Assembly: GCA_039881145.1 (NCBI GenBank)
Contig: JAYKKI010000038.1
Coordinates: 62,001-126,000, forward strand
Direction of reading: 5' to 3'
Source: Druceiella hillmani
Taxonomy: Eukaryota > Arthropoda > Insecta > Lepidoptera > Hepialidae
DNA length: 64,000 nt
A program made the translations under genes and the position numbers. The notes beneath the pieces are model-generated. The model was given only the letters and a program-made list of their open reading frames with translations. It was not told the DNA's origin and did not search any database. How positions within the stretch are numbered: position 1 is the first letter of the stretch; each line of letters begins with the position of its first letter. Below, piece by piece: positions 1-12,425 of this stretch.

Positions 1-3000
1 CCGCTCTTTTTGTGATAGAATGTCGAGTTTTGCGGATATTTAACAAAGCTTTTTGGTATTTTTTTCTTGTTTCAACCTCCTTTATCTTGGTTATGATTAA
101 AGCTATTTTCTTAATGTTTAAGCAAAACAATGTTATTTTCATTCATTTTTAAATTGCGCACAACAAAATTATACCCTGTACTGTTCATAAGATATATTTT
201 TTGCCCTGAAGTTTGTGAGCAAAAATTGGACTCCATAATGTATCATGGGCTAGTTTCTTTCGCTATGTTTCATTATTTATAATATGGACCTTAAGAATTA
301 CCTTTTTTGGTGAATTCCAATATTATAGGTATACATTTGTCGCAAATAAGATTTGTTTAAGGTGAGTTTAGGTCATACTATACCTATTTTTTCCATTCAA
401 TATATTCTTTACACAGTTGATAAATTTTCCTAAAAAAATTTGTAGCCAAATTTTTTGAGGAAAGTTTATATAACCACGTATAATAATTTCTTCTAGGTTT
501 CATATCTGGGTAAACTTTTTATACCGGTTTATAGGATATTTACTTTCTTCGGTTAAACACGGAATCCCAAATACGAATACCCAACATATTGCTTTAAAGC
601 CATGGTATTTGCATTCAAAGTCTGTTATTGATTTGTCACCCTGTTCAAATTGTCTGCTTCGATTTAATCAGGTTGAATATTTGAGTTATTTTTCTAAAAC
701 TAGTTCCATTGGTAAAGTAACGTAACTCAAACGGTATTTAATTTCAAATAGATATTCGAATGAAAAACTACAAATAGACAGACCGTTCTGTTCATTTTCT
801 CGTTGTGTTTAAACGATTATATTCTGTTAATTCATGTTTGAAAATGCGCCATAAATACTTGTAGAGTAGGGATAAAAGTAAGTAACTTAAAACGATAGTA
901 AAGAGGATTTGTCTAAAATTGGTTTAAACCAACAGCGGGGTTTGAAGTAAGTGTTTAACTAATATAGAGCCTTTTGCATTTAATTGGCTAAAATATTGTT
1001 AAAGAGGCATCTCTTGAGCTATTACATTAGTCACAAAAATTGGACATCATTTAAAAAAAATAATAATAATCGCAGTAAAACGCCGAGCAAACTAATATCC
1101 TAATATAAGATACAGGATAGGGTGACATTCTACTCTCGACCTGTTTTGTTAGGAATTAAAAAAATTGCAGATTAACCAAAAGAAGTTTATGCTCACACCG
1201 TTAGAAGATTGAAAGCCAACATTACATCTGCATCTGCCCACCGCAACAATTACGCCAGGTCGGTTCAAACGTTGTATATCCACTGTTTGATAACATTCGA
1301 TTCTTACTTCTACGTGACAACGCGTGATCATATGCAGTAAATAATATGGCGTAAAGTTGCATGTGCTATATTTCGGAACTCACCACATTTACCAAACCCC
1401 ATCCATATTTTTCAACGTCTTGATAATTCTTAGTAATTAAAAAAATCAACTTCTAAGAAATTATCACAATACAGCAATTAAGTACCTTTAAAAAAACTCA
1501 TCACATTTTGTTCACAGTTTTGAACAAAATTTTTTATTAAAATTGTAAAAGTGAATTTATAATGATAATTTTTAAAGTATCGCCACATAAATCAAGTAAA
1601 CGTTTTGTTCTGCAGTAAATTACCATAAAAGTTTGAAAAATCTTTGCTTAATGAAAAATAAAACGATAAAATTTCTCCTTGATTATTTCCAAATTATTTA
1701 ATATTAAAAACCCCTGAGTTAAAAACCCCTTAAACGTTCATCTCTGCTATGAAGTTATATCTAAATACTGCCCTTATTTTGACGGTAATTTTAAATGGCA
1801 ATTAAAACCTTAATCAGGTAATTTCATACTAATTGAATTTGATTATGTTATATAAATGAATATAAATTTACTAGCAAAATTTCAAAACAAACATGTCACG
1901 TGCGAAGCTAACATGAACAGTAAACGCTGTATTGAGAATTATTAATTTTCCTGAGTTATTATTAATTTTCTTTGAATGTTCAGTCTTTAGCTTTTTGCTA
2001 TTAAATATTGTTTCATGTAATATTTACATAATAATTTATTTATAGGAATCATTACACTGGCAAAATCGCCATATAACTTGATGGATTTATTATAATATTA
2101 TATAAACATATGTTAAATAAGTTTATTGAAGTTAAAAATTATTCTGTATCTCTTTACCGGTTTTAATAATTTCACATGTAAATAGAATTTGCTAAAATAA
2201 ATCGTTCGATTTTACTCGTAAAAATGATTGTTTTCTTTTTTTGTTCTCTTGCGTCCTTTTCGTTTTATTTTTTTTCATATTAATTTTTCCCCACAAATTA
2301 AATTCATGACCAATCATTAAAAATCTGACTGATCAAACATTGCTAAAATTATTACGTAAACAAAAATCAAAGCATCTCATGAGGATATGACGCTAGCATA
2401 ATTTATTTTTAAGTCACTGTTTTGGTGCAGTAATTGCATTATACGACGGCAATGCTGTTTCTTATGAAGTCCTACAACCTCACTCGTTTCATCGTTCAGC
2501 CACGTTCCATATTATTACTTATGTTCCTCGATGAATCAGAATTTGTCGAATTCTATTTCGGTAAAGAACGTGCACGCACAACGTTCACTCTATTTTGCCA
2601 GGTCAATCTGTTTACGTGCTCTATTTTTCAAACGTCTCCTTTTGTTTTACCAAAATTCAGTTTTTCAGTTTTTAGTTATTCGATGTTTAATTAAGCAGTA
2701 AAGGAAAATAATTACTTTCAACAATAAAACTCATATTAAATATGATAACAGTGGAAACATTACAATCACTGGAAACATACAGAGATGGAAGTATTCAAAC
2801 TGCATCCTCTCGGGGAATAAACCGAATAAAATATTAATGAAAGTCTGCAAATTAAATATATAACAATTTAACAAAAGTAGTAGATAAAGAGGTTTGTGGA
2901 AATAAAACAAATTTGCAGATACTAATGGGATTAGAAATTTAATAGAGCTGTATTAACATGAATATTTCTACAATTTTAATCTTACCGAAGGAACAAACGA

Positions 3001-3190
3001 GGCGAACTAATTTATATTTCGATTTAATGTCCACTTATAATTAATTATTTTAAAAATAGCTACTAGCGCGAGAAATAGTAAGCTTCTATCTATCATCTTC
3101 CAAATAAGATACGACAAACAACGACAATACAATTTCATGACAATAATGTGTCTCGTATATACGTACTAATTTGTGAGATGAGATATTAAG

Positions 3191-3259
3191 TTCGGTTGAC
3201 CGTAGTGGTCGATCGTGGACCGTAATGGGGACCGGTCAGCCGCAACAGTCGACCGAACT
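3191..3259. repeat. GC-rich imperfect inverted repeat
   Basis: The segment starts with GTTCGGTTGACCG and ends with CGGTCGACC-type sequence in inverted order (GTCGACCGAAC), so the two outer 25-30 bases can pair with several mismatches. The motif GACCGTARTGG also occurs twice inside it. It stands out as a GC-rich island in very AT-rich DNA. It may be the remains of a small transposon terminus; nothing shows a function. Confidence 0.45.
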
Positions 3260-6200
3260 CAATCACGCATGTAGTTTACAACAAAATGTTTTCAAATCTT
3301 GCGCTTATAATAATTTTGTCCTGGGTAAAATTAAAAGTAATAGCTTCGATTGTCAAAAAACTTTAAAAAAACACATTCGTTTTCACTATCTAACGGTTTA
3401 TACAATTTCAGGCCAATGTGAATTAAATTTGACAGCTTTGTGTAGACACCCCAATCAGCGTGTTGCAAAGTATTAAAAAAAATAATTTACCCACCCATAC
3501 GATTTCTCATAAATCGAAGATAATCCAAAAAGAAAAGATAATATAATTCATATCTCGATCGATTAGAAAATTTTACCTTAATAAAAATTTCTAATTTTTC
3601 GAGACATAGAACACATTTTTAAATTTGCGACAATCACTACTCTGGATAGATCTTTTGTTTACGCTGCTACAAATTAAGCTCGATTTTTATTTTTTTAAAA
3701 TTGTTTATTATTGCTACATAATAGACGTTTCAAATTAGTTAAAATATTTTGCGATAACTGTTACGATTCTATAAAAAAAAATAAACTTACACTTATTAGG
3801 ATATCCTATTTTTTTCAATCAGGCAATTAAATTACAGAAGACACCCACTACGTGGTAATTAACTACTTAATGTTTGAATTTTTACGTAAAGGTATTTTTC
3901 TTTCAAATTATTAATGGATATTGTTAAATATGCCTAATAAAAGCAATAAAAGTAAAAGAATTCTAGCAACAAGCTATCAACACTTTTCCTCTTAATAAAA
4001 AATAACACCCATCGACAACGAAATTATTAATAAGATTTTGATGAACTACCAATGAGTGCCAAAATCAACAATGTTTGTCGATATTCCTCGCAACCCAATA
4101 AAGTAAGATGGTTATAATTTTGGATTTTCCGTAATATAGTCTATTTCGTAATATTTAAACCAAAGTTTTTACAATTAGTGTGCCTGTTGGTTAATTACCT
4201 TACATTTCTATAGTTTTAAATATTAATAACAAATCTAAAGCAATAATAAAGTTATGGTTATACAGAGGAAACCTGTCGACGATGGTGTTTATGATAATTA
4301 ATGAGTTTTAATGATAAATCTATTATTTTCATCCATGATACCACATTTTCCTGTTAGCTATCCGCCAATTTGTGCACATATTCATCTAAAGGACCCACAT
4401 TTGAACCTTTTAGACACATTTTTTAAACGTGGTTTATCCTATACTAACCTGGTTCTGAAAAGCCGAGCTTTTACAAACCACTTGAAATTATGGAAATCAC
4501 GTGGAGTGCACATTATATACTGATTTTTTAAAATGTGAAATGTATGATTGGGATTAAAAATGCCTCTAAATTATATGAAAACTCAGGAACACTCAGGTAC
4601 GTTTGAAAATATTATTTTTTGTAATAGTAAAAAAAAAATTTTAGAACATAAATTCAATGATGCAAATGGCAGTTAACAAATTTGTTGTTACTTTATAAAA
4701 AAAATTATTTGGAACTTTTGTTTATACCCATCCTATGATTTTCTGTAATCGTCAAAAAAATCATATAAATATAGAATTATATAAATAGCGGTTCTTTCCA
4801 TGCAAGCATCTATTTGTTTACACTGGAAAAAAACAATCTTATAAGATTAAATGTAATTTATTTAAAATTATTTAGGATGTTCAAAAATATAAGTCAGTTA
4901 AAATGTTATATTTTTATTTGCTTCAATTTTTCTTATAATTATTTTTCCAATACTCGAATTTGCATCAACATACCTCACATACTATGCAAACTTCAATTTT
5001 CAAATCCTATTTGCGATCAGTGCACATTTTTCATATTATTTTACATGAACTCTGAGTTTTGGACCTATTGTTAATAGCAATATTATATTAGCGTTTGGTT
5101 AAGAAGGTATTTCAAGAAAGAAACCCATTTTAACCTTTTCCATTTTATCACTTCTACACCACTATGAATCGTAGCATGATGAAATATAACTCATAAATCT
5201 TCTCAAAATATAGACTTTTCAAATCGAAAAGATTTTTTCAAATTTGGTTAAGTGAGAACAAACTTTTCCACTATAAATTTTGGTATAAAAGTACAGATTA
5301 ATTACAGAAATATTATCGTTACATACTCAGAGTCTCTATTTACATCATGTCTTCACGTGCTGTACAAATGTTCGTGTTGTTGCTATTACAGACTTCACAC
5401 TATGCATAGTAATCAGGTTATAAACAGTTATAACCTTACCGAATACTTTATTTGTTACTATATCGCAATGTGTGCGTTCTACGTAACGAGTACTTTATAC
5501 AGATTTATCTTGAAATTTTAAACATTTTTTCTATATAAATGAAGCATTGTCATAAAATCTACGTATTGATACTATGCAAGAGTGAATATATATTTTTCTG
5601 AGGGTTATAATTTCCAAACAAACTATTTTCGACCCTTCAAGTAATTGCAAGAAAAAACGAATTTAAAAATTACTATATCTCAGCCAAATCTTATGTAGGT
5701 CTAATGATGTTACGTCACAAAATAAGTTAATTAAATTATTATTTTAAATGTTTAAAGGAACACAGATAACCTTTTTTGATGAAATGTTTCTAATAAATAA
5801 CTTCAGTGCAATTTCTCATAAGTCTCAAGTTCGATTCTTTGATATTCTTTGTCAGAGAACCGTTCTAGTTTTAGCTGCTTATATTGCTTAAGCTAACGAT
5901 ATGACATTAAATAAAAATATTTATTTTCTCATCGCTCGAATAAAAGCAATTGAGGAAGTAATGTTGGGTTTTTATCGAAATTTTGTTATTTTCCTTTCCG
6001 ATAGTTTCCTTCAGCTACTTATATATTCTACGAAATTCGTTTCTCAATTACATTCTTGGAATACTAGACATATATAATGCCCGACCGCAGTTATTTCTGC
6101 TTTTATATGTTATAAGGTAAATGTATTCAAAACGAGACTACATTTATTTTAAACGTATATTTTTCATTCCGTGGTGTTCATTAAAATGATTGTTCAGATG

Positions 6201-6390
6201 TAAATTAAATAAAACAAATGACAATTTTAATTATTAGTATAGCTTTAAAAATACAAATTATTATGTGTGTTTTAATTCTTTTTATACAAAACACGTTAAA
6301 TAACAAGACAACACGAGGGAAGTTAAGAAAACAAAATTTATGTATTAATAAATATTAATATTTCACACAAATTTTCTAATAACTATGTAG

Positions 6391-6443
6391 TAATATTAGT
6401 TAATATTAGTTATAATAATTAATATTAGTTAATAATATTAGTT
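6391..6443. repeat. Imperfect tandem repeat of AATATTAGTT
   Basis: About four degenerate copies of a ~10-bp unit (TAATATTAGT) run head to tail. This is a simple minisatellite-like array with no coding content. Confidence 0.7.
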
Positions 6444-8088
6444 AAAAAATTGTGTATTTCTATTCATTTAGAATCGAAATGCATTACTCGTTCTGTTTTG
6501 ATTCTAAACGAGTAGAAACACTACTAGAATAGTTTTGGTAACATTTATATTTTTCATCAAGTAGCATTATTTAAAATCCTTTCAAGTTTCAGGATATGTA
6601 TTCTTTTTATTAATTACACACAACAGCATTCTTGTACCATGTAATTAATATATTAAACCATTATACAATTAATATACGGATTATTACAATATAATATCTC
6701 TTAAATATATCGCTGTAATATTTTAGCATCAATATTATTTGTAATATCTAGTAATTAAGATAAGCCGCATAGTGATAACCTTAACACTTTAATAAAATTA
6801 AATCAAGAAAAGTAATTACCGCTCACCGAACCGAGAAAGTCGCATTAAGGAATGCGTTTAAAACTCGGAAAAACATTTACCCTGCATTCCGTAATATTTA
6901 AAGTTTTTCCTCTCTGATTAAATCTGTTGAGCGTTCTTCCAACGCCATTAAATAACGTTAATGCAAAATTATTTTTATGAGTTATGAAATTCTACTTCTT
7001 TACTTTTATAGAAATGATTTTACATTAATTTATACGTGGAAATGGTTCGTTTAATTTTAATTGTGTTAAATGTTATCCAGCTGTGTCTATAGTCTTTAGT
7101 GTGAACTCTGCACATGAACATGGATTTACACGCAGCTTTGTGGTTACTCTAAAAAGTTCTTTATGCAATAAATTAAATTTAAAATAATATAGTGAACAAT
7201 AAACATGATAATAACCTTTAATTTATATAACATGTAAATATTTCATTTTTATTTAAAACTCAGATAAGAATAAATCAAAATGTTCTCGGTAGATTATGAG
7301 AATAAAATAATTTAAAAATAATTATTTATAAATTCACTGAATAAATTTTACTCACTAACATTGTCAACTAAACCTAAAACATGCAATTTCAAGTGACAAT
7401 ACGCAAGCAATCTATAACCTTGTTATATTTAAGCATGTTACATGTCTATATTGCATTAGTAATAAATACAGGAATCTATAATCACACACTACACGTTATT
7501 CTTTCCTTTTAAGCGCATTGTCCTTAATTATCTATTTAACTGAATTTATCACAAAATTTGTAAAATTTCATCACAAAATGTTAACTAGCCTCTATGAAGC
7601 GAAATCAAAGTTTTGAGTTAAATATAAAGCTACACATAGGCTATTTTTTTAATTTCCGAGTCGCGATTAACTGGTAACTATTTTAATTTAAAATAAATTT
7701 TACTTTGGAAAGTCCAGGTATTAAATTCATTTTCTGTTCTGCTTAGAGAGTTAAAACCGAAAAAGAATTATATTACAACATAAATTATTTTTTAGAAGGT
7801 AATACCAGGATAGTTTTCTTTCTCAATGTTGCTCATGCAAGCTTCCAAATTAAAAATGGTTTGAAAAAGGAACACAAGTATCAAAAAATGAATACTATAT
7901 GAATTACAGTTTAAATTTTTGGTCAATATAACCATATTCCACGAAAATAAATAAAAGTCTCTTATTAAAATATAGGTATTGTTAATGGATAAAAATAACT
8001 CATGTGAATGAGGTAAAAAATAAATATTTATCTTATGTTAAACTTAGCCCATTGCAATACAAATCCCTGGTTTCAACGTCAATTGAAC

Positions 8089-8125
<37 letters not shown>

Positions 8126-8127
<2 letters not shown>

Positions 8128-9670
8128 TGTGTGTGTGTGTGAATTTTAAATACTACTCTTGTCAAATAATTACTTACCTAAATACTACATATCCCTAAGT
8201 GAGGGTTCACGTGCGAAGAAATATTAGTTTAAATGAGAAAAATGGTTTAGGTGAAAAGAGAGCAATACTCGTTTTGTTACGTTAGTACATATATGTGTGT
8301 CCATGTATATTAATTGTTAAAAAAAAATTATAAAACATTTGCTGTGTGAAGTCCACGATAGCAAAATTAAAAAAAATATTTTTTACAAATAATTGTTAAA
8401 ACAGGTTACTTGTTTGTAAAAATAAATAATATAAATATATCAGACAGATTTATATCGCATTTAAATTCTTATTTCTTCCTTTTATTCAACCAGGAATATA
8501 AAATTAAATTAAGTTTTAATTTTAGATAACGTTTTTAATAGCGCTTCTGTGGTATTAAAATATATTGCAATTATTACAATCAACAGAATTTATAATTTAC
8601 CATAGCAAGTCTGTAGTGGATTATCAATCATGAATGATATATATCTAATTAATTCATATTTTTATAAACATTTACGAAAATGTGAATAAATATATAATAC
8701 TGTGATGATAGACATGTGTGATAGATATATTTGTTAGACATATATCATGTCATGCGCGTAAACAAAAGTGGGTATATTAATATTGAACTAAATCTACTTA
8801 ATTCATTTACATAAATTTATAATTTGCTTACTTGAATGTTCCACAAAATTGTAACAGGCGCGGTGTAATCCACTTAAGGATTTTATACTTGCAATACATC
8901 GCACATCAGGCGCCGCGCTACATATTCAAAACAATATAGCAAATAAACTTTTTATTGGAAACTACATATCCTCATATGATAATTATGCTGATAATTTTTA
9001 ATTTTCTTATTTCTTATCTTTGTAATGAAGTTTTATTTATGATAATGATAACTTTCATTATAATTATGACTAAGAAAATATTCAGAATTGAAAATATATT
9101 CTGAAGAAAATAAATTATATCTCCGCAATAAAGGCTCAAAAGAAAAAAGTTGTAAAATTTGCGAAATAATTTCTTTATTTTTACTTTCACTGGGGTATTT
9201 TAAATTTATTGATAGGAACGAGTTTGGTGTGTATTAAATATTAAATTTTGCTTATTTTTTTTTATTTAACAGGTTTTTCTTTGTTTTTATGAAATTTTCA
9301 AACAAACGTTTGGCACATTTTATTCTAAAATATTCTGCTCTACATACTTGAAGCTTTGACCAATGATTTTGGATAGATCTCATGTTTTTTATTTTTCCTG
9401 TTATATATAAATACAACACTACATCTGTCTGAAATTTCTGGGTTCTAAGTATACTGGAGATGATCATCTTGGAGTTTTGATGATCTGTCAGTTAGTATGC
9501 GAACGCAAAAATCAGAGACTTTTGGAAATCCATAATACGAAATCAATACCTGAAGGGTTCCAACGAAAGCCTGTTTTTATGGGAATGATATCAGTCAATT
9601 ATGAAATGTTTCTAGCTTTTAAATAAATTGAGAATGGTATTTAAAATTCACACACACACACACACACACT
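8126..9670 (-). mobile_element. Non-autonomous TIR element, copy 1 (left arm)
   Basis: The copy begins AGTGTGTGTGTG then AATTTTAAATACTACTCT. It ends with the near reverse complement (AGAATGGTATTTAAAATT then CACACACACACT), giving imperfect terminal inverted repeats of roughly 30 bp. TA repeats lie immediately outside both ends. This fits a TA target-site preference, as in Tc1/mariner-type elements, but no transposase is encoded. A 71-codon frame (9,467-9,252) is shared with copy 2 with one residue change; it resembles nothing known and is probably incidental. Superfamily assignment is inference. Confidence 0.65.
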
Positions 9671-9676
9671 AATATG

Positions 9677-9746
<70 letters not shown>
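9671..9746. repeat. (TA)n microsatellite at palindrome centre
   Basis: A short ATATGTATATG lead-in is followed by a pure TA run, forming the axis of the 3.4-kb palindrome. Length in an assembly may be unreliable, because both flanks are inverted copies of each other. Confidence 0.9.
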
Positions 9747-9748
<2 letters not shown>

Positions 9749-11510
9749 TGTGTGTGAATTTTAAATACCATTCTCAATTTATTTAAAAGCTAGAAACATT
9801 TCATAATTGACTGATATCATTCCCATAAAAACAGGCTTTCGTTGGAACCCTTCAGGTATAAAACTTAAAAGCAATTTGTTTTAGAAACAAAAACGAATGA
9901 AACAGAAATATAAATAATAGTTTAAATTAACATTTAAGCATATCACAGCATGCAGGCCAAGTTTTTGCAAAACCTACCTATATGTCGTGCACTTGAGACT
10001 TTTGATATGAACAGCTACTTTTAACCTTCCTGAACTAGGTAGGTAATATTACGAAAGACTCCAAATTTCACATATCTAGCTTTAATTGATTTCGTATTAT
10101 GGATTTCCAAAAGTCTCTGATTTTTGCGTTCGCATACTAACTGACAGATCATCAAAACTCCAAGATGATCATCTCCAGTATACTTAGAACCCAGAAATTT
10201 CAGACAGATGTAGTGTTGTATTTATATATAACAGGAAAAATAAAAAACATGAGATCTATCCAAAATCATTGGTCAAAGCTTCAAGTATGTAGAGCAGAAT
10301 ATTTTAGAATAAAATGTGCCAAACTTTTGTTCGAAAATTTCATAAAAACAAAGAAAAACCTGTTAAACAAAAAAAAATAAGTAAAATTAAATATTTAATA
10401 CACGCCAAACTCGTTCCTATCAATAAATTTAAAATACCCCAGTGAACGTAAAAATAAAGAAATTATTTCGCAAATTTTACAACTTTTTTCTTTTGAGCCT
10501 TTATTGCGGAGATATAATTTATTTTCTTCAGAATATATTTTCAATTCTGAATATTTTCTTAGTCATAATTATAATGAAAGTTATCATTATCATAAATAAA
10601 ACTTCATTACAAAGATAAGAAATAAGAAAATTAAAAATTATCAGCATAATTATCATATGAGGATATGTAGTTTCCAATAAAAAGTTTATTTGCTATATTG
10701 TTTTGAATATGTAGCGCGGCGCCTGATGTGCGATGTATTGCAAGTATAAAATCCTTAAGTGGATTACACCGCGCCTGTTACAGTTTTGTGGAACATTCAA
10801 GTAAGCAAATTATAAATTTATGTAAATGAATTAAGTAGATTTAGTTCAATATTAGTATACCCACTTTTGTTTACGCGCATGACATGATATATGTCTAACA
10901 AATATATCTATCACACATGTCTATCATCACAGTATTATATATTTATTCACATTTTCGTAAATGTTTATAAAAATATGAATTAATTAGATATATATCATTC
11001 ATGATTGATAATCCACTACAGACTTGCTATGGTAAATTATAAATTCTGTTGATTGTAATAATTGCAATATATTTTAATACAAAAGAAGCGCTATTAAAAA
11101 CGTTATCTAAAATTAAAACTTAATTTAATTTTATATTCCTGGTTGAATAAAAGGAAGAAATAAGAATTTAAATGCGATATAAATCTGTCTGATATATTTA
11201 TATTATTTATTTTTACAAACAAGTAACCTGTTTTAACACTTATTTGTAAAAAATATTTTTTTTAATTTTGCTATCGTGGACTTCACACAGCAAATGTTTT
11301 ATAATTTTTTTTTAACAATTAATATACATGGACACACATATATGTACTAACGTAACAAAACGAGTATTGCTCTCTTTTCACCTAAACCATTTTTCTCATT
11401 TAAACTAATATTTCTTCGCACGTGAACCCTCACTTAGGGATATGTAGTATTTAGGTAAGTAATTATTTGAGAAGAGTAGTATTTAAAATTCACACACACA
11501 CATACACACA

Positions 11511-11512
<2 letters not shown>
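9747..11512 (+). mobile_element. Non-autonomous TIR element, copy 2 (right arm)
   Basis: This is the reverse-complement partner of the left copy, with the same GTGTGTGTGAATTTTAAATAC terminus at 9,747 and its complement at 11,480-11,512. It is about 220 bp longer because it keeps a 9,859-10,085 segment that the left copy lacks. That segment shows no inverted ends or target duplication, so a deletion in the left copy is more likely than an insertion here. The 71-codon frame at 10,165-10,380 is the counterpart of the one in copy 1. Confidence 0.65.
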
Positions 11513-11559
<47 letters not shown>

Positions 11560-11594
11560 TTATATATATATATATATATGTACATATATATATA
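11513..11594. repeat. (TA)n microsatellite, right flank of palindrome
   Basis: A TA-dominated tract with a few C, G and T interruptions directly abuts the outer terminus of TIR copy 2. It mirrors the TA tract at 8,092-8,125. Confidence 0.85.
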
Positions 11595-11894
11595 GTTTTT
11601 AAAATCGAAACCGGAAACCGGGAATTAAAAATACCCATACAATTTAATTAAAAGAGTGTACTTAGAACTAGATTCAAGAAATACTTACTTTTTTGGGACG
11701 TCGTTGAAATGACTTCCCTTAAAAATTGAAACAAAAAAAGTTGAACCTAAATGAAATTGACGATTAGATTTATAGAGGGCAATGAACTTTAATTACTACT
11801 TTTTTTTACTCTTTGATGTCTCATGTAGTGTAAACCTCTATAAGTATTATGAAGCGTGGTAAGCTACTGCCGTTGTATAAAACAGCGTATGTTA
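11595..11894. other. Unassigned spacer between palindrome and retrotransposon
   Basis: About 300 bp of AT-rich DNA with no recognisable gene or repeat separates the palindrome from the target-site duplication of the downstream LINE. Confidence 0.5.
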
Positions 11895-11904
11895 TATGTT
11901 ACTG
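11895..11904. repeat. 5' target-site duplication of the RTE-like element
   Basis: TATGTTACTG here is repeated exactly at 16,276-16,285, just after the (TTA)n tail. The matching pair fixes both insertion boundaries to within a base or two; the T/A bases at the tail junction are ambiguous. Confidence 0.85.
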
Positions 11905-12425
11905 GGGAGATGGCGCTACTGTGCCAACGTAAACATCGGCTCCGTATATAAAGTTAATTTAAAATTATAAAAAGTTATCAAAGTGGTGGAAAAACAGTGT
12001 GAAAGTGTAAATAACTTATAAACGCAGTGATATAAACATATTTATTGAACTCAGTTATCTGCATGAACATAAAATAGTGATACAAGTGGTAACAACAAAA
12101 CAGTGACATTATTCTTCTTGTGAACAATTAAAACAGTACTTACTCGAACTATTCTTACTCAGTGATTAGTACGGAACATTAAAAAACAATAACCCAAACA
12201 AATCAAGTTAAAGAGTGGAAGTTAGAAATTCTATAACCTACAAAATATTTACTGCGTTGTCATTTCTTTAGAAAAAACTCAGAGTAATTTAGATAAGCGA
12301 CATCTAGCGGTCCTGCAAAGTACTACGTAGTATTGACAATATCGATAAAGTAAGCAACCACGGTTTCTTCAGGCACCGAGCTTGTAGTACTTCATAAAAC
12401 CAATAGAGGGCGTAAAACTAAAAAA
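11905..12425 (+). promoter_or_regulatory. Retrotransposon 5' UTR, presumed internal promoter
   Basis: This is the stretch between the 5' target-site duplication and the ORF1 ATG. Full-length non-LTR elements usually carry an internal RNA polymerase II promoter in this position. It includes short GC-richer blocks such as CGACATCTAGCGGTCCTGC and the palindrome TACTACGTAGTA. No TATA box is needed or evident. The promoter role is inferred from element structure alone. Confidence 0.45.

Larger units (their letters stand above)
1..8091. other. AT-rich non-coding stretch, no gene recognised
   Basis: Open frames here are short (60-90 codons), AT-driven and resemble no family I know. The only structured items I see are a GC-rich imperfect hairpin near 3.2 kb and a short tandem array near 6.4 kb, both listed separately. 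A minus-strand frame at 1,331-1,149 has a CRCNVGF string that looks EGF-like, but it lacks the other cysteines and a convincing acceptor site, so I do not call it an exon. Confidence 0.5.
8092..11594. repeat. Giant palindrome: two inverted copies of a TIR element
   Basis: The sequence from about 8,126 to 9,670 recurs as its reverse complement from 9,747 to 11,512. The arms are nearly identical; I count only scattered single-base differences, for example near 10,784, 10,854 and 11,083. The arms are joined by a ~76-bp (TA)n tract and bounded outside by (TA)n on both sides. The right arm carries ~227 bp (9,859-10,085) missing from the left. Either two copies of one element inserted in opposite orientation into TA repeats, or one copy was duplicated as an inverted repeat. 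A transcript across the region would fold into a ~1.5-kb double-stranded RNA. Confidence 0.93.

Noticed and set aside
1149..1331. Minus-strand frame with CRCNVGFQSSNG resembling an EGF-like module
   Set aside because: Only the last part of an EGF pattern is present. The other cysteines and a usable 3' splice site are missing.
9252..10380. 71-codon frame present in both palindrome arms
   Set aside because: Duplication of the arms explains its presence twice. It resembles no known transposase and has no selection evidence beyond one residue difference.
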